DNA from: Meandrina meandrites
Lineage: Eukaryota > Cnidaria > Anthozoa > Scleractinia > Meandrinidae
Direction: 5' to 3'
Assembly: GCA_963693305.1 (NCBI GenBank)
Contig: OY855908.1
Location: forward strand, 36,210,305-36,274,304
DNA length: 64,000 nucleotides
Shown here: one piece after another, positions 34,854 to 46,500 of the stretch
Layout: each line of letters begins with the position of its first letter
How positions within the stretch are numbered: the first letter of the stretch is position 1
Notes under the pieces: generated by a model
The model's database searches: none
Seen by the model: only the letters and a program-made list of their open reading frames with translations
What the model was told of the DNA's origin: nothing
Translations under genes and position numbers: made by a program

Positions 34854-36138
34854 GCAGTCCAGCAGTAATCAGCCTCACCGAGTAAAAGCAACTGAGCTAA
34901 AACGGAGTCTCAACTATGATTGATACGAGAGGGCCAATGTGATTGAGGAATGAAACGCGAAATATGACCATTTACTAAATTTTCGCAATTACATTTGAAC
35001 GAGGCAGAGAGAATCCTTTTTCAAATCGGTTAAAACATTTACATCTACAGGTGAGGATAGGATGTTTAGGTCGACTTAAACTTGTAAATAGAATTTATTT
35101 GAAAACTGCTTTGTCCTTGTAATTGTACAACTATTTTACATGTAACCGTTCTTTGAAAACTTCTTTAAATATTTAGACAGTTTCAGTGGACATGAAACAT
35201 TTCAATTATAGTTATTTCAAAACTAAGTTTGAATGTGATTCAGTGTGCACTCTGCTGAGCGGTTTTTAATTGTCTTGTCTCTATTTGCAATTTCTAAAAT
35301 AGGGAGACAATAAAATGCGCAAAAAGTCAACACAGAAGTAAAATCAGATTCCTTTTCCACAGTCATCCTATCAAGCTTCAGGCTCCTTTATAAGTCCAGG
35401 ATTGAACGCAAGTATTGTTTAATAAGTACTTCATGTTTGACTGGGTTTTCCATATTTCTTCATATTTTACAGAATAAGTTGTGTTTTCGTGAACTTTTAG
35501 TAGGGAGGACACTTTGTGATGCCAACATAAGGAACGTGCATCTAATTAGCGTTCAACATAACTCTTTTTTTCTCACTTCCCTCGCAGTTTTAGCAAACAA
35601 TAAAACACCATCTCTACTTCTCTTCTCCACTTCGCACTTTCTCTCTTCTTTTTCGCTAAAACTATCTTATTTAAAACAAACCACCATGTTTATCAACCCA
35701 AATCTGAGCCTGATTCTAAGACAGTCAGCCTTACAACTCATATGCTGTTGTTATATACTCAAATCCATTGCTCGAAAGACTGAATTGAAAGAAAACTGCC
35801 TGATTCTGCTGTCTGCTCGGGCTGGGGCTGAACTGAGCTCATATTACGCATTTTATGTGCCAATTGTTCAATTATTAAGCAAACCTGTGGGCACTGTTTC
35901 TGTTTAATTGGCAGGGGTATAACAAATTACGAGTTATTTTTTGTCTTCTGTCTTAATATAACTCTTTTGAATTCGTAGTTTTAATTTATTCTATCTAGTC
36001 ATCAGTGTACTTCATTTTTCCGTTTTGTAAAACGCAAAATGGACCAAAATAACCGCAACAATTTCAGTTCCTCGGGCTACACGATTAAATAAAGTACTTC
36101 GTAAAGGAGCGCAATTGAGAAGGAAATTCCGCTGTCAA
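34854..36138. other. R5 3' flank and type C upstream start
   Basis: Holds the conserved 3' flank with AATAAA at 35309-35314, then unit DNA shared with the R6-R7 spacer. A 156-codon open stretch at 35437-35907 is compositionally ordinary, matches the same flanks elsewhere and is not conserved as a frame; I do not call it a gene. Confidence 0.5.
35309..35314 (+). terminator. Candidate polyadenylation signal, R5
   Basis: AATAAA in the conserved GACAATAAAATGCGCAAAA context, 456 bp after the R5 stop. Confidence 0.45.
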
Positions 36139-36424
36139 CAACAACAACAAGCTTTATTTGTATGACTATAAGTACATACAGTATTGCAAAAGCGTAAAAC
36201 GAAACTTATAACAATCATAATTATGTAATAGGAGAAAAACAATTACGTGTGTGTTCCATCACTTTCATTCGATAAAAGATTATTTCTTAAAGATAGGCAT
36301 CTCAAGACGAACTTCATCAGTTGAGTATTTAAATAATAATTATCAGAATTCATTAATTTTTTGGTGGCTTGCATAGGAGGTAATTGTGTTATGTTTGGTA
36401 TTTGATTCTCTATTTTTTTGTAAA
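36139..36424 (-). mobile_element. 3' end of a non-LTR-like retroelement (copy 1)
   Basis: Inverse complement of 54695-54993 over its whole length. Read on the minus strand it ends AAATAAAGCTTGTTGTTGTTG, a short-repeat tail usual for LINE 3' ends. The equivalent place upstream of R7 (about 42805, ATTCCGCTTTCAATACATCAC) lacks it, so it inserted after the two units separated. Confidence 0.68.
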
Positions 36425-36823
36425 TACAAACACAGATAGGCCAGCGTGTGCACGGCGTTAGCCTGAGAGCAGATGAGGAACAACTTTATAGAGGATTAAT
36501 GGCTATTAAATAAAACAGATCATGAAGTTCTGTTTGAGTTATGTTAGGGTTTAAATAGAATTAAAGAATCATGTTGGCAGGAAATTTGAGTAATTTATTA
36601 TCCTTGAAGTTGAAAGAGCAGGTGTTGAAAGTTTGACTAGCAGCGGGGTACCTTTGTGACTTGAGATTTATATGTAGTGGTGTTTCATGTGTTAAAACTA
36701 TGGCGACTGAAGAGGCGGTGAGGTTTTGTTTCCATTTTTCGTAAAAATAGACCCGAACGTGTAAGCGAGCAATTTTGAACTCGTTCGCAGCAAAACAAAA
36801 CTCAAGATTCTTGATACAACCAT

Positions 36824-36893
36824 TCTCGTCCCAGAGCTACTCGGTATAAAATGCTGTTTCACACGACCAAAAAAACAAAGCTCTGGGAACGAG
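36824..36893. repeat. Short inverted-repeat element
   Basis: ATTCTCGTCCCAGAGCT and AGCTCTGGGAACGAGAAT bracket about 35 bp. The ends resemble those of the 890-bp element at 14417. A decayed relative lies near 48690. Confidence 0.6.
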
Positions 36894-37747
36894 AATATAG
36901 AAGCACATGATTACATCTGTCAGGGTTTTGTCACGAGATGAACAGCAGATGTAAATAAAATGGTCTTCCCCAATCATTGACATCGTTGCAAGCAGCCTTA
37001 TTATACAGAATGTTTTCATGAAGACAGCAAAGTCAAATTATTGACCCAAAATGTTAGTTAAAAATGTTTATAAGATGGGACTGAATAAGGCCAAATGAGA
37101 ATTCAGCGAGAAAATTACAGAATGAACTAACAGTGTAAAAAATGAATTTAATTAGTGGGGTAGTTGCAGAAGAATTAACCAGAAGTAAATGCTACACAAC
37201 AAATTTTCACATATCCACTAGATTATATGAGCATCAATATCGTGCTTTAGAAGTATTTCTATTTCACTGAAATTCAAAGATATCGTAACCAGCTGTTTGC
37301 ACAAACAAGCGCCTAAAGGATGTATTAAATATACTATGCCAGCGTGTTTTATAATATTTGAAACACACAAAAAAAAAGAAGCCAGACTTCCATTAGCAGT
37401 AAAATATTCGAACTGACCACTTAACAAAATTACAGAATCGCCGCTATTACAGTGTGTTGTTTCTGCAAGAGATGGCAAAACGGATTTTAGTACAAACAGC
37501 AATTTGTGGGTGTAAGATGCAAAAAAGAAAAACAGTATCAAGGAAATTCTCGCAAAAAAACTATGTCCTCTCAATGTGTGGAAATTTCCTACAACATGAC
37601 ACGATCATGTGGTAGCAGCTGTCTAGTTTTGCCACCTTTTTTCAGTTGAAAACGAAAAATTGAGGTGTTTTTAGCAAATGCTAATCGTTAGCCTTTAAAC
37701 TGAATTATGAATAGCTTGCGCGCGAGTGGCCTCAAGCCAAATAAACG

Positions 37748-37766
37748 ATTATCCCGCCTTCGGAAG
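37748..37766 (+). promoter_or_regulatory. Isolated relic of the TCCCGCC promoter motif
   Basis: GATTATCCCGCCTTCGGAAG occurs 500 bp before R6 with no receptor start behind it. It is preceded by AAGCCAAA as in the type A relics. Probably left from a lost or duplicated promoter. Confidence 0.4.
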
Positions 37767-38148
37767 AGCTGACTAATAGACAAATAGCGCAAATTTTAAA
37801 CAGTCATCAATGACTTTTCCGCTTTGCATTTCAAGACGTCTGAACGTAGAAGTGAGGCAATGTCTGGTAAAATATGCAACCAACCAATTTTAATTGGCTA
37901 TAGTTAAAACTACGAAAAATAACTAATATGGCAAAACACTCTCTCGCTGCTTTAAGACAAAACGGCCTTACCATAGAAACAAATTTACTCATTTAATGCA
38001 AGATCGACCGCAAAACTGGAAATATCCTCGAATATTTCCTTCGTCATTTGCAGATCATAAAAAATAAACAGTTTTAAATTACCGTTGGCAAACCAAGCTG
38101 TTTTGACAATCGTTGTCATATTTTAAATTACCGTATTAAATTTATGAT

Positions 38149-38177
38149 TGACGTCACCCCCGCATTCGGTAGAACAT
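38149..38177 (+). promoter_or_regulatory. R6 promoter module, TATA degraded
   Basis: TGACGTCA is intact at 38149-38156. The TCCCGCC motif has become CCCCGCATTCGG, and the TATA segment reads AACATAGAGTG where R4 has AACATATATAGAGTG, a loss of 4 bp that removes the TATA-like core. Confidence 0.5.
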
Positions 38178-38259
38178 AGAGTGTTGCTTTCTTTGTTAGC
38201 AAACCAGAAGAAAAGCGCTTTGTAAGAGAAATAGCTGAATAAGAAGCTCAACAACGAGA

Positions 38260-39219
38260 ATGTCGGCAAACCTGAACACAACGACGAATGGAGCAAAGCT
38301 ATTGAGTTGCATCAATCCTACAACAGAAAAAATCGGATCAACCGTCGCTTACTGCCTGATCTTTGTTGTTTCGATGGTTGGAAACATCTTCATCGGAATA
38401 ATTGTCTACAAGACGAAAACCATGAGAAAACCCATCAACTTTTTAATCGTAAACATGGCCATGTCCGATCTGCTGTTTCCGATTTTCCTGTTCCCGCAGC
38501 AACTAACAGAGCTGTACGTCGACTCCTGGCTGATCAGTGGCCCTCTTGGCCAAGCCTTATGTAAGCTGACTATCTTCTTACCAAATGTCTCCTCTATTGT
38601 GTCAGTTCAGAGCTTGGTCCTCATAGCAATCGATCGATTTGGAGCTGTGGTATTTCCCCTCCGTTCCCCGCTCTTCAGTTCAAAAATGTACACATTCTTC
38701 ATTCTCGCCACTTGGATCGTAGCCATGGTTACCTGGTCTCCATATCTTTTTGTCTACAAACTTGTGGAGTATCCAGGAGGACTGGCGTGTACACTGCAGT
38801 GGAATGAAGTGTTTGGAGAGTCCTCATCTTTTCAAAACTACATGTTAGCAACAGAAGTTGTGTTCTTTCACATCCCTTTAGTGTTGATAGCCATACTATA
38901 CACTATCGTGTATTCAAAGCTCAAGTCACAGACGCCTCCAGGCGAGCAATCGGTCAAAGCGAGACAGAAACGCGTGAAAAGGGAGCGAAATGTGCTGAAG
39001 ATGTCCGTTGTTATTGTGTTAGGATTTGCAGTATGCTGGCTGCCTTACAGTATCTTGTGGATCCTGATCCACTTTGTATCAGGCATACAGTCTTGCGGTT
39101 TCCTATACTTCTGGTTTGTTGCCAAGTTTATGTCTATCTCAAATTGTGCTGTAAACCCTTGCATTTGTTTCATTTTCAGTAAAAGTTATCGCCAAAGTCT
39201 CAGGAATCTCGATCCTTAG
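38260..39219 (+). CDS. R6: intact intronless class A GPCR (type C)
   Basis: 319 residues from ATG 38260 (MSANLNTTTNGAKLLSC). Landmarks: GN, SDLLFPIF, LCKL, AIDRFGAV, ATWIV, ECL2 Cys in GLACTLQW, FHIPLV (P5.50), CWLPY, NPCICF. ECL3 keeps QSCGF. Near the end a 4-bp insertion turns the usual LRNLLRCF into LRNLDP with an early stop, so the C-terminal Cys is lost. The promoter lacks its TATA-like box, so expression may differ from R4 and R7. Confidence 0.92.
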   Translation: MSANLNTTTNGAKLLSCINPTTEKIGSTVAYCLIFVVSMVGNIFIGIIVYKTKTMRKPINFLIVNMAMSDLLFPIFLFPQQLTELYVDSWLISGPLGQALCKLTIFLPNVSSIVSVQSLVLIAIDRFGAVVFPLRSPLFSSKMYTFFILATWIVAMVTWSPYLFVYKLVEYPGGLACTLQWNEVFGESSSFQNYMLATEVVFFHIPLVLIAILYTIVYSKLKSQTPPGEQSVKARQKRVKRERNVLKMSVVIVLGFAVCWLPYSILWILIHFVSGIQSCGFLYFWFVAKFMSISNCAVNPCICFIFSKSYRQSLRNLDP

Positions 39220-40789
39220 ATCCTTTTGAACACACAAGGAATTATCAGGCCACATCAAGTCAAATAAAAGGAGTGATACCTAAAAAAAAGTCAAGTAAAT
39301 TTGAGTCTCCACGATTATTGATACTGATAAAACAGCCAAAAGACATGTAATGGATGAATGAATTTTAAGTTGCTTGCAGCAGACAATCAAACCTAAACAC
39401 GAAACATGATCATTTACTAAATGATCACAATTAAATTTGAACGAGGCAAAGGAAACCCTTTTCCATTACCGTTAGAACATTTACATCTACAGGTATACAT
39501 AGGATGTTTCTGTCGTTTTAAAATTGTAAATACAGTGTAAATAGTATTAATTTCAATGGTGCTTTATATTTGTTTCGATGTACTTATAAAGAAGCTTTGT
39601 ACAACGGTTTTAACCGTTCACTGAACACTGGGTTTACACTTTATACATAGATTTCTTAAATTTTTACGCCGTTTCAGTGGACATTAAAGTTAACTTTTCA
39701 ATAAAAGTTATTTCAATATTTGAATATGATTCAATGCATGCTTGAAAAAAACTCTGCATAACGGTAATTAACCGTTCCTTGTACAATGGCTAAAAATTTA
39801 TCATTGTCCGGCCGTATTGAAAAGTTCATTTGCAATTCTCTTTAGTAAGGAAACAATAAAATGCGCAGAAGGCAACACAGTTTTAAGTGATTACTTTTGC
39901 ACAACCATTCTGTTAAGCTTCTGACCACGTTTTCTTGACTCCCTCTATTGAGTGTAAGAAAAAAAATTAAACGGCCTCGCCTCTCCTTTCCTCCACTTCG
40001 CACTTTCTGGCTTCTGCATACTTAAAACAGTATATCTGTAGTCCACAGCTGCATGTCTGAGCCTGATTCTGAAGACGTGTGTTATTGTTCGTATACTAAA
40101 AATCTCCTGTTCGACTGTCACCTGCCTGATTCTGCTGTCTGCTTGGGCTCACACGTTTATGTTCCGATCGTTTCTTAATCAATCCTGCGGGCACTTTGTC
40201 TGTTTTGCTAAAAGGGCTACATCAAATTACAAGTTTTTCTTTCTTTTTTTTTTCTATAAAATTCTCTTTTAAATTCGTAGTTTTACTTTCCTAATTTCAA
40301 AGTTTCAAAGTCGAAGAACATTGTACCATGTCACGATCTAAAGTGTTTGTTAACTGAGTGGAAGCCTGAGCAGGAAGCTTCTGTCAATCACTTGCACGAT
40401 GTAGTCACGTGCAGTCCCCGGCGGAAGTCTTGGTCCTACACCGTTATCCATTTCGTGTGCTCTCCCTACTCCGTTTACTTAGTAGCATGCTTAATTTGCC
40501 AGCTGACTGACTATTCTTCATCAATAAAAATTAGTCAGCGATGCGACAGACCCGCTGAAAATATATGACAGAAATGAATCTAAATTCTAATGACTTATTC
40601 GCAATGGGCGCTTGTCCATCGCAGCAAATTGCTAAATGTTACTGAAGTAAAAATTGCTTTAAGTTATTTCAGGTGGAAAACAAACAGAGCACAAGTGTCT
40701 TGACTAACACGATAAATATTTAACAGTCCTACACTTGGCGGCGGTGGAGAAGTCAAAATATAGACAGCTTTTAAATTTTCCTTCTCCGG
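39220..40789. other. R6 3' flank and spacer
   Basis: Conserved receptor 3' flank with AATAAA at 39855-39860, then GC-richer spacer with CTGTCAATCACTTGCACG, which also occurs near 46500 and, interrupted, near 62480/63195. No gene. Confidence 0.6.
39855..39860 (+). terminator. Candidate polyadenylation signal, R6
   Basis: AATAAA in GGAAACAATAAAATGCGC, 636 bp after the stop. Confidence 0.5.
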
Positions 40790-40793
40790 TTAA

Positions 40794-42763
40794 GGTTACG
40801 GAACAGGTTCGCGGATCAAATTTTTTCAAAATTGAGAAATTTTCGGATCATAAGCTATATAACTTAGGCTTTCTTTTCAACTCCGTTGCGGAGTTATTGC
40901 AAATTTCCTTTTTTGCGTGACGGATTACGTGACACTCCAAAGGTGTTGAGCTGTCAACACCGCTGGAGCTCCTGGGAATTTTAGCACAGGAGAGTGGTTT
41001 CCAACAGCGCGTCATCACAACATTGCCGATCGCATGTTCGCATCGCTTGCTTGTCTCGGGTGTTTGCTGTGATTGGCTTTGCGTTCTTTTTTTTTAAGAA
41101 GACCGCTAAAAGAGATATCGACCAAACGAAAACCAACTAGATCGTACACGTGCTCCATAATCACCCATTGAATTAGTGGGATTAGCAATTCGCGCTGCCA
41201 TTATTTTCTCGCACGAGTTTTGGCAATGTTAACCGACAAATGTTATTAAACATCGAGTGTCAAGCAAATGGGTTCCCAGACACATTTGCAGTAATAAAAA
41301 AGTTAAAAAAACACATCAATCATTAGAGATGTATGTTTGTTACGTGCCTCACACTGGGTAAGCAAAGTTCCGTTTACTGCCTCTGGCGCGACTTGATCCG
41401 TATATGAAGAGCTTGACTTTTTGCTTGACTTTTTGTCGTTGTTGTTTGATCGTGCTCTTGTTCGGACAGTTTTGGTTTTACCCAATGCAATGTAAATTTC
41501 TGGCTTCGGCGCGCGGCAATGGATACTTTGCTACTCTTTTAATAATATCCACTACCATTTACGCGCGAGTTTTTGTTTCACACCGAGTGATCGAGTCTGA
41601 TTGGTTTCTTTAGGTGACAATCCGCAAGACCACTCCCAGGGGGCGTGTTATGTTGGCTAACTTTCTAAGCCGTATTTCTCGAATGTTTCTTTTCTCAAAG
41701 TGGCACACTTTAAGCGAAATGTTCGTACATAAAAATTTGTCGCAGAATCGTGAAATTTCGCTCAGTGGTACATCAAACCGTTATCTTCATTCTTCAAAAG
41801 GGTGTCGGGCTTTTGCTTGTTTGTTTTTCGTTTCAAAGATATGAGCCCTATTAAACGCGATTCCCATCCAAGAAAAAAAAAATCACCGAACTTTGAATTA
41901 TTATAACTTCTTTTTGAAATCTGATCTAAAGATTCCCCGACACACTTTTCAAGGCAAACACCTGCTTAGTGTCATGGAGTCATTGTTTACTTCCCAAAGG
42001 CAAAATCCGTCGCGAGTTTTTCGCGTTCATGAATGTCGCTCCATTTACACTTGACTGAGCGTAGATCATTTTATATTTGATTTTGGCAGTTAGAAACAAT
42101 TCCATGTCATTCTTGGTTCTATAAGCTTTAAAATGATGTATAGGTTTAGGTACTTTTTTCGTTCATGATTCGCAAATAATTTTATTGTCCCCAATTACCG
42201 CTTTTCTGCAAGATAATACCACTAGTTGGCAGTTGTGCAGACAGTTGTACAGAATAAAAACCTACCTTTCACCAGAGTGTTTTGAGCTAGTGTTATATTT
42301 TGTACGAAGATTTCGTGTTTTTGCGGGTTGTTAAAAGGACGCGCGGAGGTGAAGAAATTTTCTCCACCGTCTTCAAGTTTGGTTCCGAATAACTTATCAA
42401 AGTTCATAAGCACTTTAAATCATAAATCGACCTTGCAGCGTGTCTAGTTGTAATAATAGTTTACTTCAGAAACAAATTATTTGTCTGAATTTAGTACACA
42501 TATGGTTTATTTTTTCCACTCGCACGTTTGTGTTAAATGCCGTAAAAGAGCCGGGAATTTTGGTGGGTGGGTGCGCGCTAATAAAAGCCTTCGGGACTGG
42601 GAGTCAATGGCTTAATGCATTGCAAATCGCTTTCAATATTATCATCTTTTCCCCTACGCATACTCCATGCAAAATAGTCGAATCTCGAAGAGATCTTTGA
42701 TTTGAAACTTCGCGCCCGTGAGAAGGGTTTTGCGCAACACACCCGCGAACCTGTTCCGTTACC
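40794..42763. mobile_element. 1.97-kb TTAA-flanked (piggyBac-like) non-autonomous element
   Basis: Starts GGTTACGGAACAGGTTCGCGG and ends in its inverse with one mismatch (CCGCGAACCTGTTCCGTTACC). TTAA lies at 40790-40793 and 42764-42767, the target used by piggyBac elements (family knowledge). No transposase-length frame is inside. It lies in the R6-R7 spacer and largely explains why that spacer is 2 kb longer than the R5-R6 spacer. Confidence 0.72.
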
Positions 42764-42978
42764 TTAATTGTATACTGGGAGCACAAATGAGAAGGTAATT
42801 CCGCTTTCAATACATCACAAATAGACCAGCGTACGTGTACACGGCGTTAACGTGAGACCAGATCAGGAATAACTTTTTAGAGGAGTAATTGCTAATAGAA
42901 CAGATCATTAAGTTCTAGCTTAGTTATGTTAGAGTTTAAATAGAACAAAATCATGTTGGCAGGAAATTGAAATCAGAA

Positions 42979-43040
42979 GTTTATTATCCTTGACCGAGTA
43001 GTTTATTATCCTTGATCGAGTAGTTTATTATCCTTGAAGC
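42979..43040. repeat. 22-bp tandem repeat, three copies
   Basis: GTTTATTATCCTTGAxCGAGTA at 42979 and 43001, then a third partial copy at 43023. The corresponding place before R6 (about 36594) has a single copy, so this is a local expansion. Confidence 0.85.
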
Positions 43041-43044
43041 TGAG

Positions 43045-44308
43045 AAAGCAGGTGTTGAACGTTTATCAAGCACCAAATAATGTTTTACGCTACGTCTTTA
43101 TTTAATAGCATCTTTATATATTGAGCGGCTTTGTGGATTTAAATTTATATGGAGCAGTGTTTAACAGTTGGTACTCGATTAAATGTGCGCGTTTTATCAC
43201 TGAAAATTGAAGGCGCCCTTTTTTATGACCATTTTTCCCGCTAATGCTGTTCTTTTAGAGTATATCAATATCACCCATGGTCTACTAACGAGCCAGGATG
43301 CTTATCGCTTTGAATACAGTGATAAAACTTTCAGCAATAAAAACTTTCACAAATAGCGGAAAGAAGTACCGTAAAATTAATTAAGAAAGGCGGGAGAGTG
43401 AAGTTTATACAAGCGTGAGCCGACTTTGTCTCAGAGACGTTGCGAAATAAACGGCGGCCTGTTTTCTTCTCTTATTGTTGTTTGATCTCGCTGTATGCGG
43501 CTTTCGTGAATACAATGTTTATCTGTAAAACGTAATTATCCTCAAGGTGGAAAATTCAGATCAAACGGGAAACTGGGAAACTGTTTGCAGTAGAGGTGGT
43601 ATTTTTAGCGTAAAGGAGTCAAGGCTTTCACTGTAGCTTGAAAGCATACACGGAAATTTTGCCTGTTGCTACACTCCGAAATGCGTCATCTTTGTTCATC
43701 GGCTAATAAAAGGCCATATAAACCTTTAAAAAAACCTATAAACAAATACAGATCAAACGATGCCTTGCCGAATAGTTTCTCTGAACCCCTCCACATTACA
43801 CTTAAGCCACTCTAACCAGCTGTTTAAAAATTAGGGGCGCAAGAATTTCTTGTGTTTTAAATTCCGACATTTTCCTTTCATTTGAAACAAGAAAAAAAAG
43901 AGAAGAGACCTAATTACTTGTTCGTGCATAATGCCTAGAGGATGAATAAGCTAACAGTTTAAACAGTCGTTTTTATAGCTTGAATTATCCTCTGCATCAG
44001 CGACTTTTACGCTTTGCATTTCAAGATGTCCGAACGTAAAAGTGAGGCAATGTCGAGTAGAAGTTCCAACCAAACTGATCAACCACGAAAAATATCAAAT
44101 ATATGTATAGTAACTGAAAGACAATTTGGAACTTTTATTATTAAGCCGATTAAAGACAAAACAAATTGTCAAAACTTCCTATGTCATTTGCAGATCAGGC
44201 CCAGATCAAAAAATAATCAGTTTTAAATCAACATCGGCAAATAAAGCTGTTTTGACTATCGTTGTCATGCTTGTTTTGAATTAATTACCTCGGTATTAAT
44301 TGCATGAT
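43045..44308. other. Type C upstream block before R7
   Basis: Non-coding. Segments recur before R6 and near 59.2-60.0 kb (CTTCTCTTATTGTT, ACAATGTTTATCT, GAGGATGAATAA). Ends in the R7 promoter. Confidence 0.55.
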
Positions 44309-44358
44309 TGATGTCACCGCATCCAAAGATTATCCGGCCTTCGGTAGAACATAAATAG
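44309..44358 (+). promoter_or_regulatory. R7 core promoter module
   Basis: TGATGTCA (44309-44316, one base off the CRE palindrome), ATCCGGCCTTCGG (44332-44344, one base off) and ATAAATAG (44351-44358), with the spacing seen at R4, ending 77 bp before the ATG. Confidence 0.57.
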
Positions 44359-44434
44359 AGTGTTGCTTCCTCGTTAACAAACCAGACGATAAACCATTTG
44401 TAGCTACCAGTGAATAAGAACCTGAACAACAAGA

Positions 44435-45424
44435 ATGTCGGCAAACGTGAACACAACGACGAATGGAACACAGCCATTCAGGCCATTGAGTTGCATCAAT
44501 CCTACAACAGAAAAAATCGGATCAACCGTCGCTTACTGCCTGATCTTTGTTGTCTCGCTGGCTGGAAACATCTTTATCGGAATAATTGTCTACAAGACGA
44601 AAACCATGAGAAAACCCATCAACTTTTTAATCGTAAACATGGCCATGTCCGATCTGCTGTATCCGATTTTCCTGTTGCCGCGGATGCTAACGGAGCTATA
44701 CGTCGACTCCTGGCTGATCAGTGGTCCTCTTGGCCAGGTCTTATGTAAGTTGGTTCTCTTTTTACAACATGTCTCCGTTTCTGTGTCTATTCAGAGCCTG
44801 GTTCTGATAGCAGTGGATCGATTTGGAGCTGTGGTATTTCCCCTCCGTTCCCCACTCGTCAGTTCAAAGCTGTGTCCCTTCTTCATTCTCGCCACTTGGA
44901 TCTTCGCGATGGCTGCCTGGTCCCCGTATCTCTTCGCCTACAAACTTGTTGAATATCCAGGAGGGGTTCAGTGCCGACTGCAGTGGACTGAAGCCTTTGG
45001 AGATTCCTCATCTTATGGAAATTACAAGTTAATAACAAATGTTGCAGGCATTTACACCTCTTTAGTGTTGATAGCAATACTTTATACAATCATCTATTTC
45101 AAGCTGAAGACAAAGATTATTCCAGGCGAGCAATCGGCCAACGCGAGACAGCAACGCGAGAAAAGGGAGCGAAATGTGCTGAAGATGGCCATTGCTATTG
45201 TTTTAGGGTTTGCAGTATGCTGGATGCCCATCAGTATCGTCTGGATCCTGTTCTTCTTTGTATCGGATATATGGTCTTGTGCCTTCCAATACTTCTGGTT
45301 TGTTGCCGATTGTATGGCTATCTCATATTGTGCGGTAAACCCTTGCATCTGTTTTATTTTCAGTAAAAATTATCGCCAAAGTCTCAGGAATCTTCTTAGA
45401 TACTTTCTAGCACACCAGGAATAA
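44435..45424 (+). CDS. R7: intact intronless class A GPCR (type C)
   Basis: 329 residues from ATG 44435 (MSANVNTTTNGTQPFRPLSC), with NTT and NGT glycosylation sites and four extra N-terminal residues (PFRP region). Landmarks: GN, SDLLYPIF, LCKL, AVDRFGAV, ATWIF, ECL2 Cys in GVQCRLQW, YTSLV, CWMP, NPCICF. ECL3 has WSCAF. The common stop is lost: RCF-TGA is here RYFLAHQE-TAA, adding five residues and replacing the terminal Cys by Tyr. Closest to R4 across TM3-TM7. Confidence 0.92.
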   Translation: MSANVNTTTNGTQPFRPLSCINPTTEKIGSTVAYCLIFVVSLAGNIFIGIIVYKTKTMRKPINFLIVNMAMSDLLYPIFLLPRMLTELYVDSWLISGPLGQVLCKLVLFLQHVSVSVSIQSLVLIAVDRFGAVVFPLRSPLVSSKLCPFFILATWIFAMAAWSPYLFAYKLVEYPGGVQCRLQWTEAFGDSSSYGNYKLITNVAGIYTSLVLIAILYTIIYFKLKTKIIPGEQSANARQQREKRERNVLKMAIAIVLGFAVCWMPISIVWILFFFVSDIWSCAFQYFWFVADCMAISYCAVNPCICFIFSKNYRQSLRNLLRYFLAHQE

Positions 45425-46500
45425 TCCGGCCATATCAAGTCAAATTTAAGGAGTGTTTCGTAAAAACAATCAACTAAAGCTGAGTATCCACTAGCATCGA
45501 TACTAGATAAAACGACCAAAAGACATGTAATTTAGGTACGGATTTTAAGTTGCTATAGCTAGCAGCGGACAATCAAACTCAAACGCGAAATCTGATGATC
45601 ATTTACTAACTGATTGTTTCTGTCGACCTAAACTTGTAAATAGTATTAATTTCAAAAGTGCTCTGTATTTGGTTGTACTCAACCGTTCCTTGAACACTTG
45701 GTTTACATGATCGTGTTAATTGCAGTTTTTCTCACACTGTATACGTAGACTTTTAAAATTTTATTCAATTTCAATGGACATGGAACTTTTCAATAATATT
45801 TATTTCAACACTTGTGATATGATTCAATGAACACTTGAAAAAACTCTGCAGGATGGTTTTCAACCCTTTCTTGGACACTGGCTACAAAATATTATTTTAG
45901 TCGTATTGTAAACTTCATTTGCAATTTGCTTTAGCCGAAAAAACAATAAAATCCGCAAAAAGACAACACAGTTTTAAGAAGTAAAATCTGATTCCTTATG
46001 TCTTCCGACCCCTTTTTCTTGCTTCCCTCTTAGTTACAGCCGAACATTAAACTCCCTCTCTTCTTCTGTCCTCCACTGCGCACTTTCTTTCTTTTATCGC
46101 CATTGTTCTGCATGTCTGACTCAACAGTATTAATACCCACACTAATGAGATGCATAGGACTTTCCTATTTTAAAACAAATCACCATGTTTATCAACCCAA
46201 GTCCGAGCCTGATTCTCAGAACAGCCAGCCTTACAGGTCATTTGCTATGGTTAATTTATATTAAATCGAGCCTCTTTGTTACAAGACTACTGACTAGAAT
46301 ATTCTAGAAAGCTGCCTAATTATGTGCAAGCCGTTAGTTAATAAATCCTAGGGGCACTGTCTGCTTTATTAAAAGCAGGACTATATCACCCTTTTCCAAT
46401 TGGACGTTTTACGTTTGTAGTATCTCGATGTTGTAGAAATATTATTCTATGTCAAGATTGTAATCGTCTCTTGCCTGAGAGGAAAGTAAGAACAGGAAGC
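45425..46500. other. R7 3' flank with AATAAA
   Basis: Conserved receptor 3' flank. AATAAA at 45945-45950 in GAAAAAACAATAAAATCCGC. No gene. Confidence 0.6.
45945..45950 (+). terminator. Candidate polyadenylation signal, R7
   Basis: AATAAA in the conserved context, 521 bp after the R7 stop. Confidence 0.5.

Noticed and set aside
35437..35907. 156-codon open stretch downstream of R5
   Set aside because: Lies in receptor 3'-flank DNA that recurs behind R6 and R7 with the frame broken; low-complexity composition.
42979..43040. CRISPR-like regular repeat
   Set aside because: Only three head-to-tail 22-bp copies without spacers in a eukaryotic spacer.
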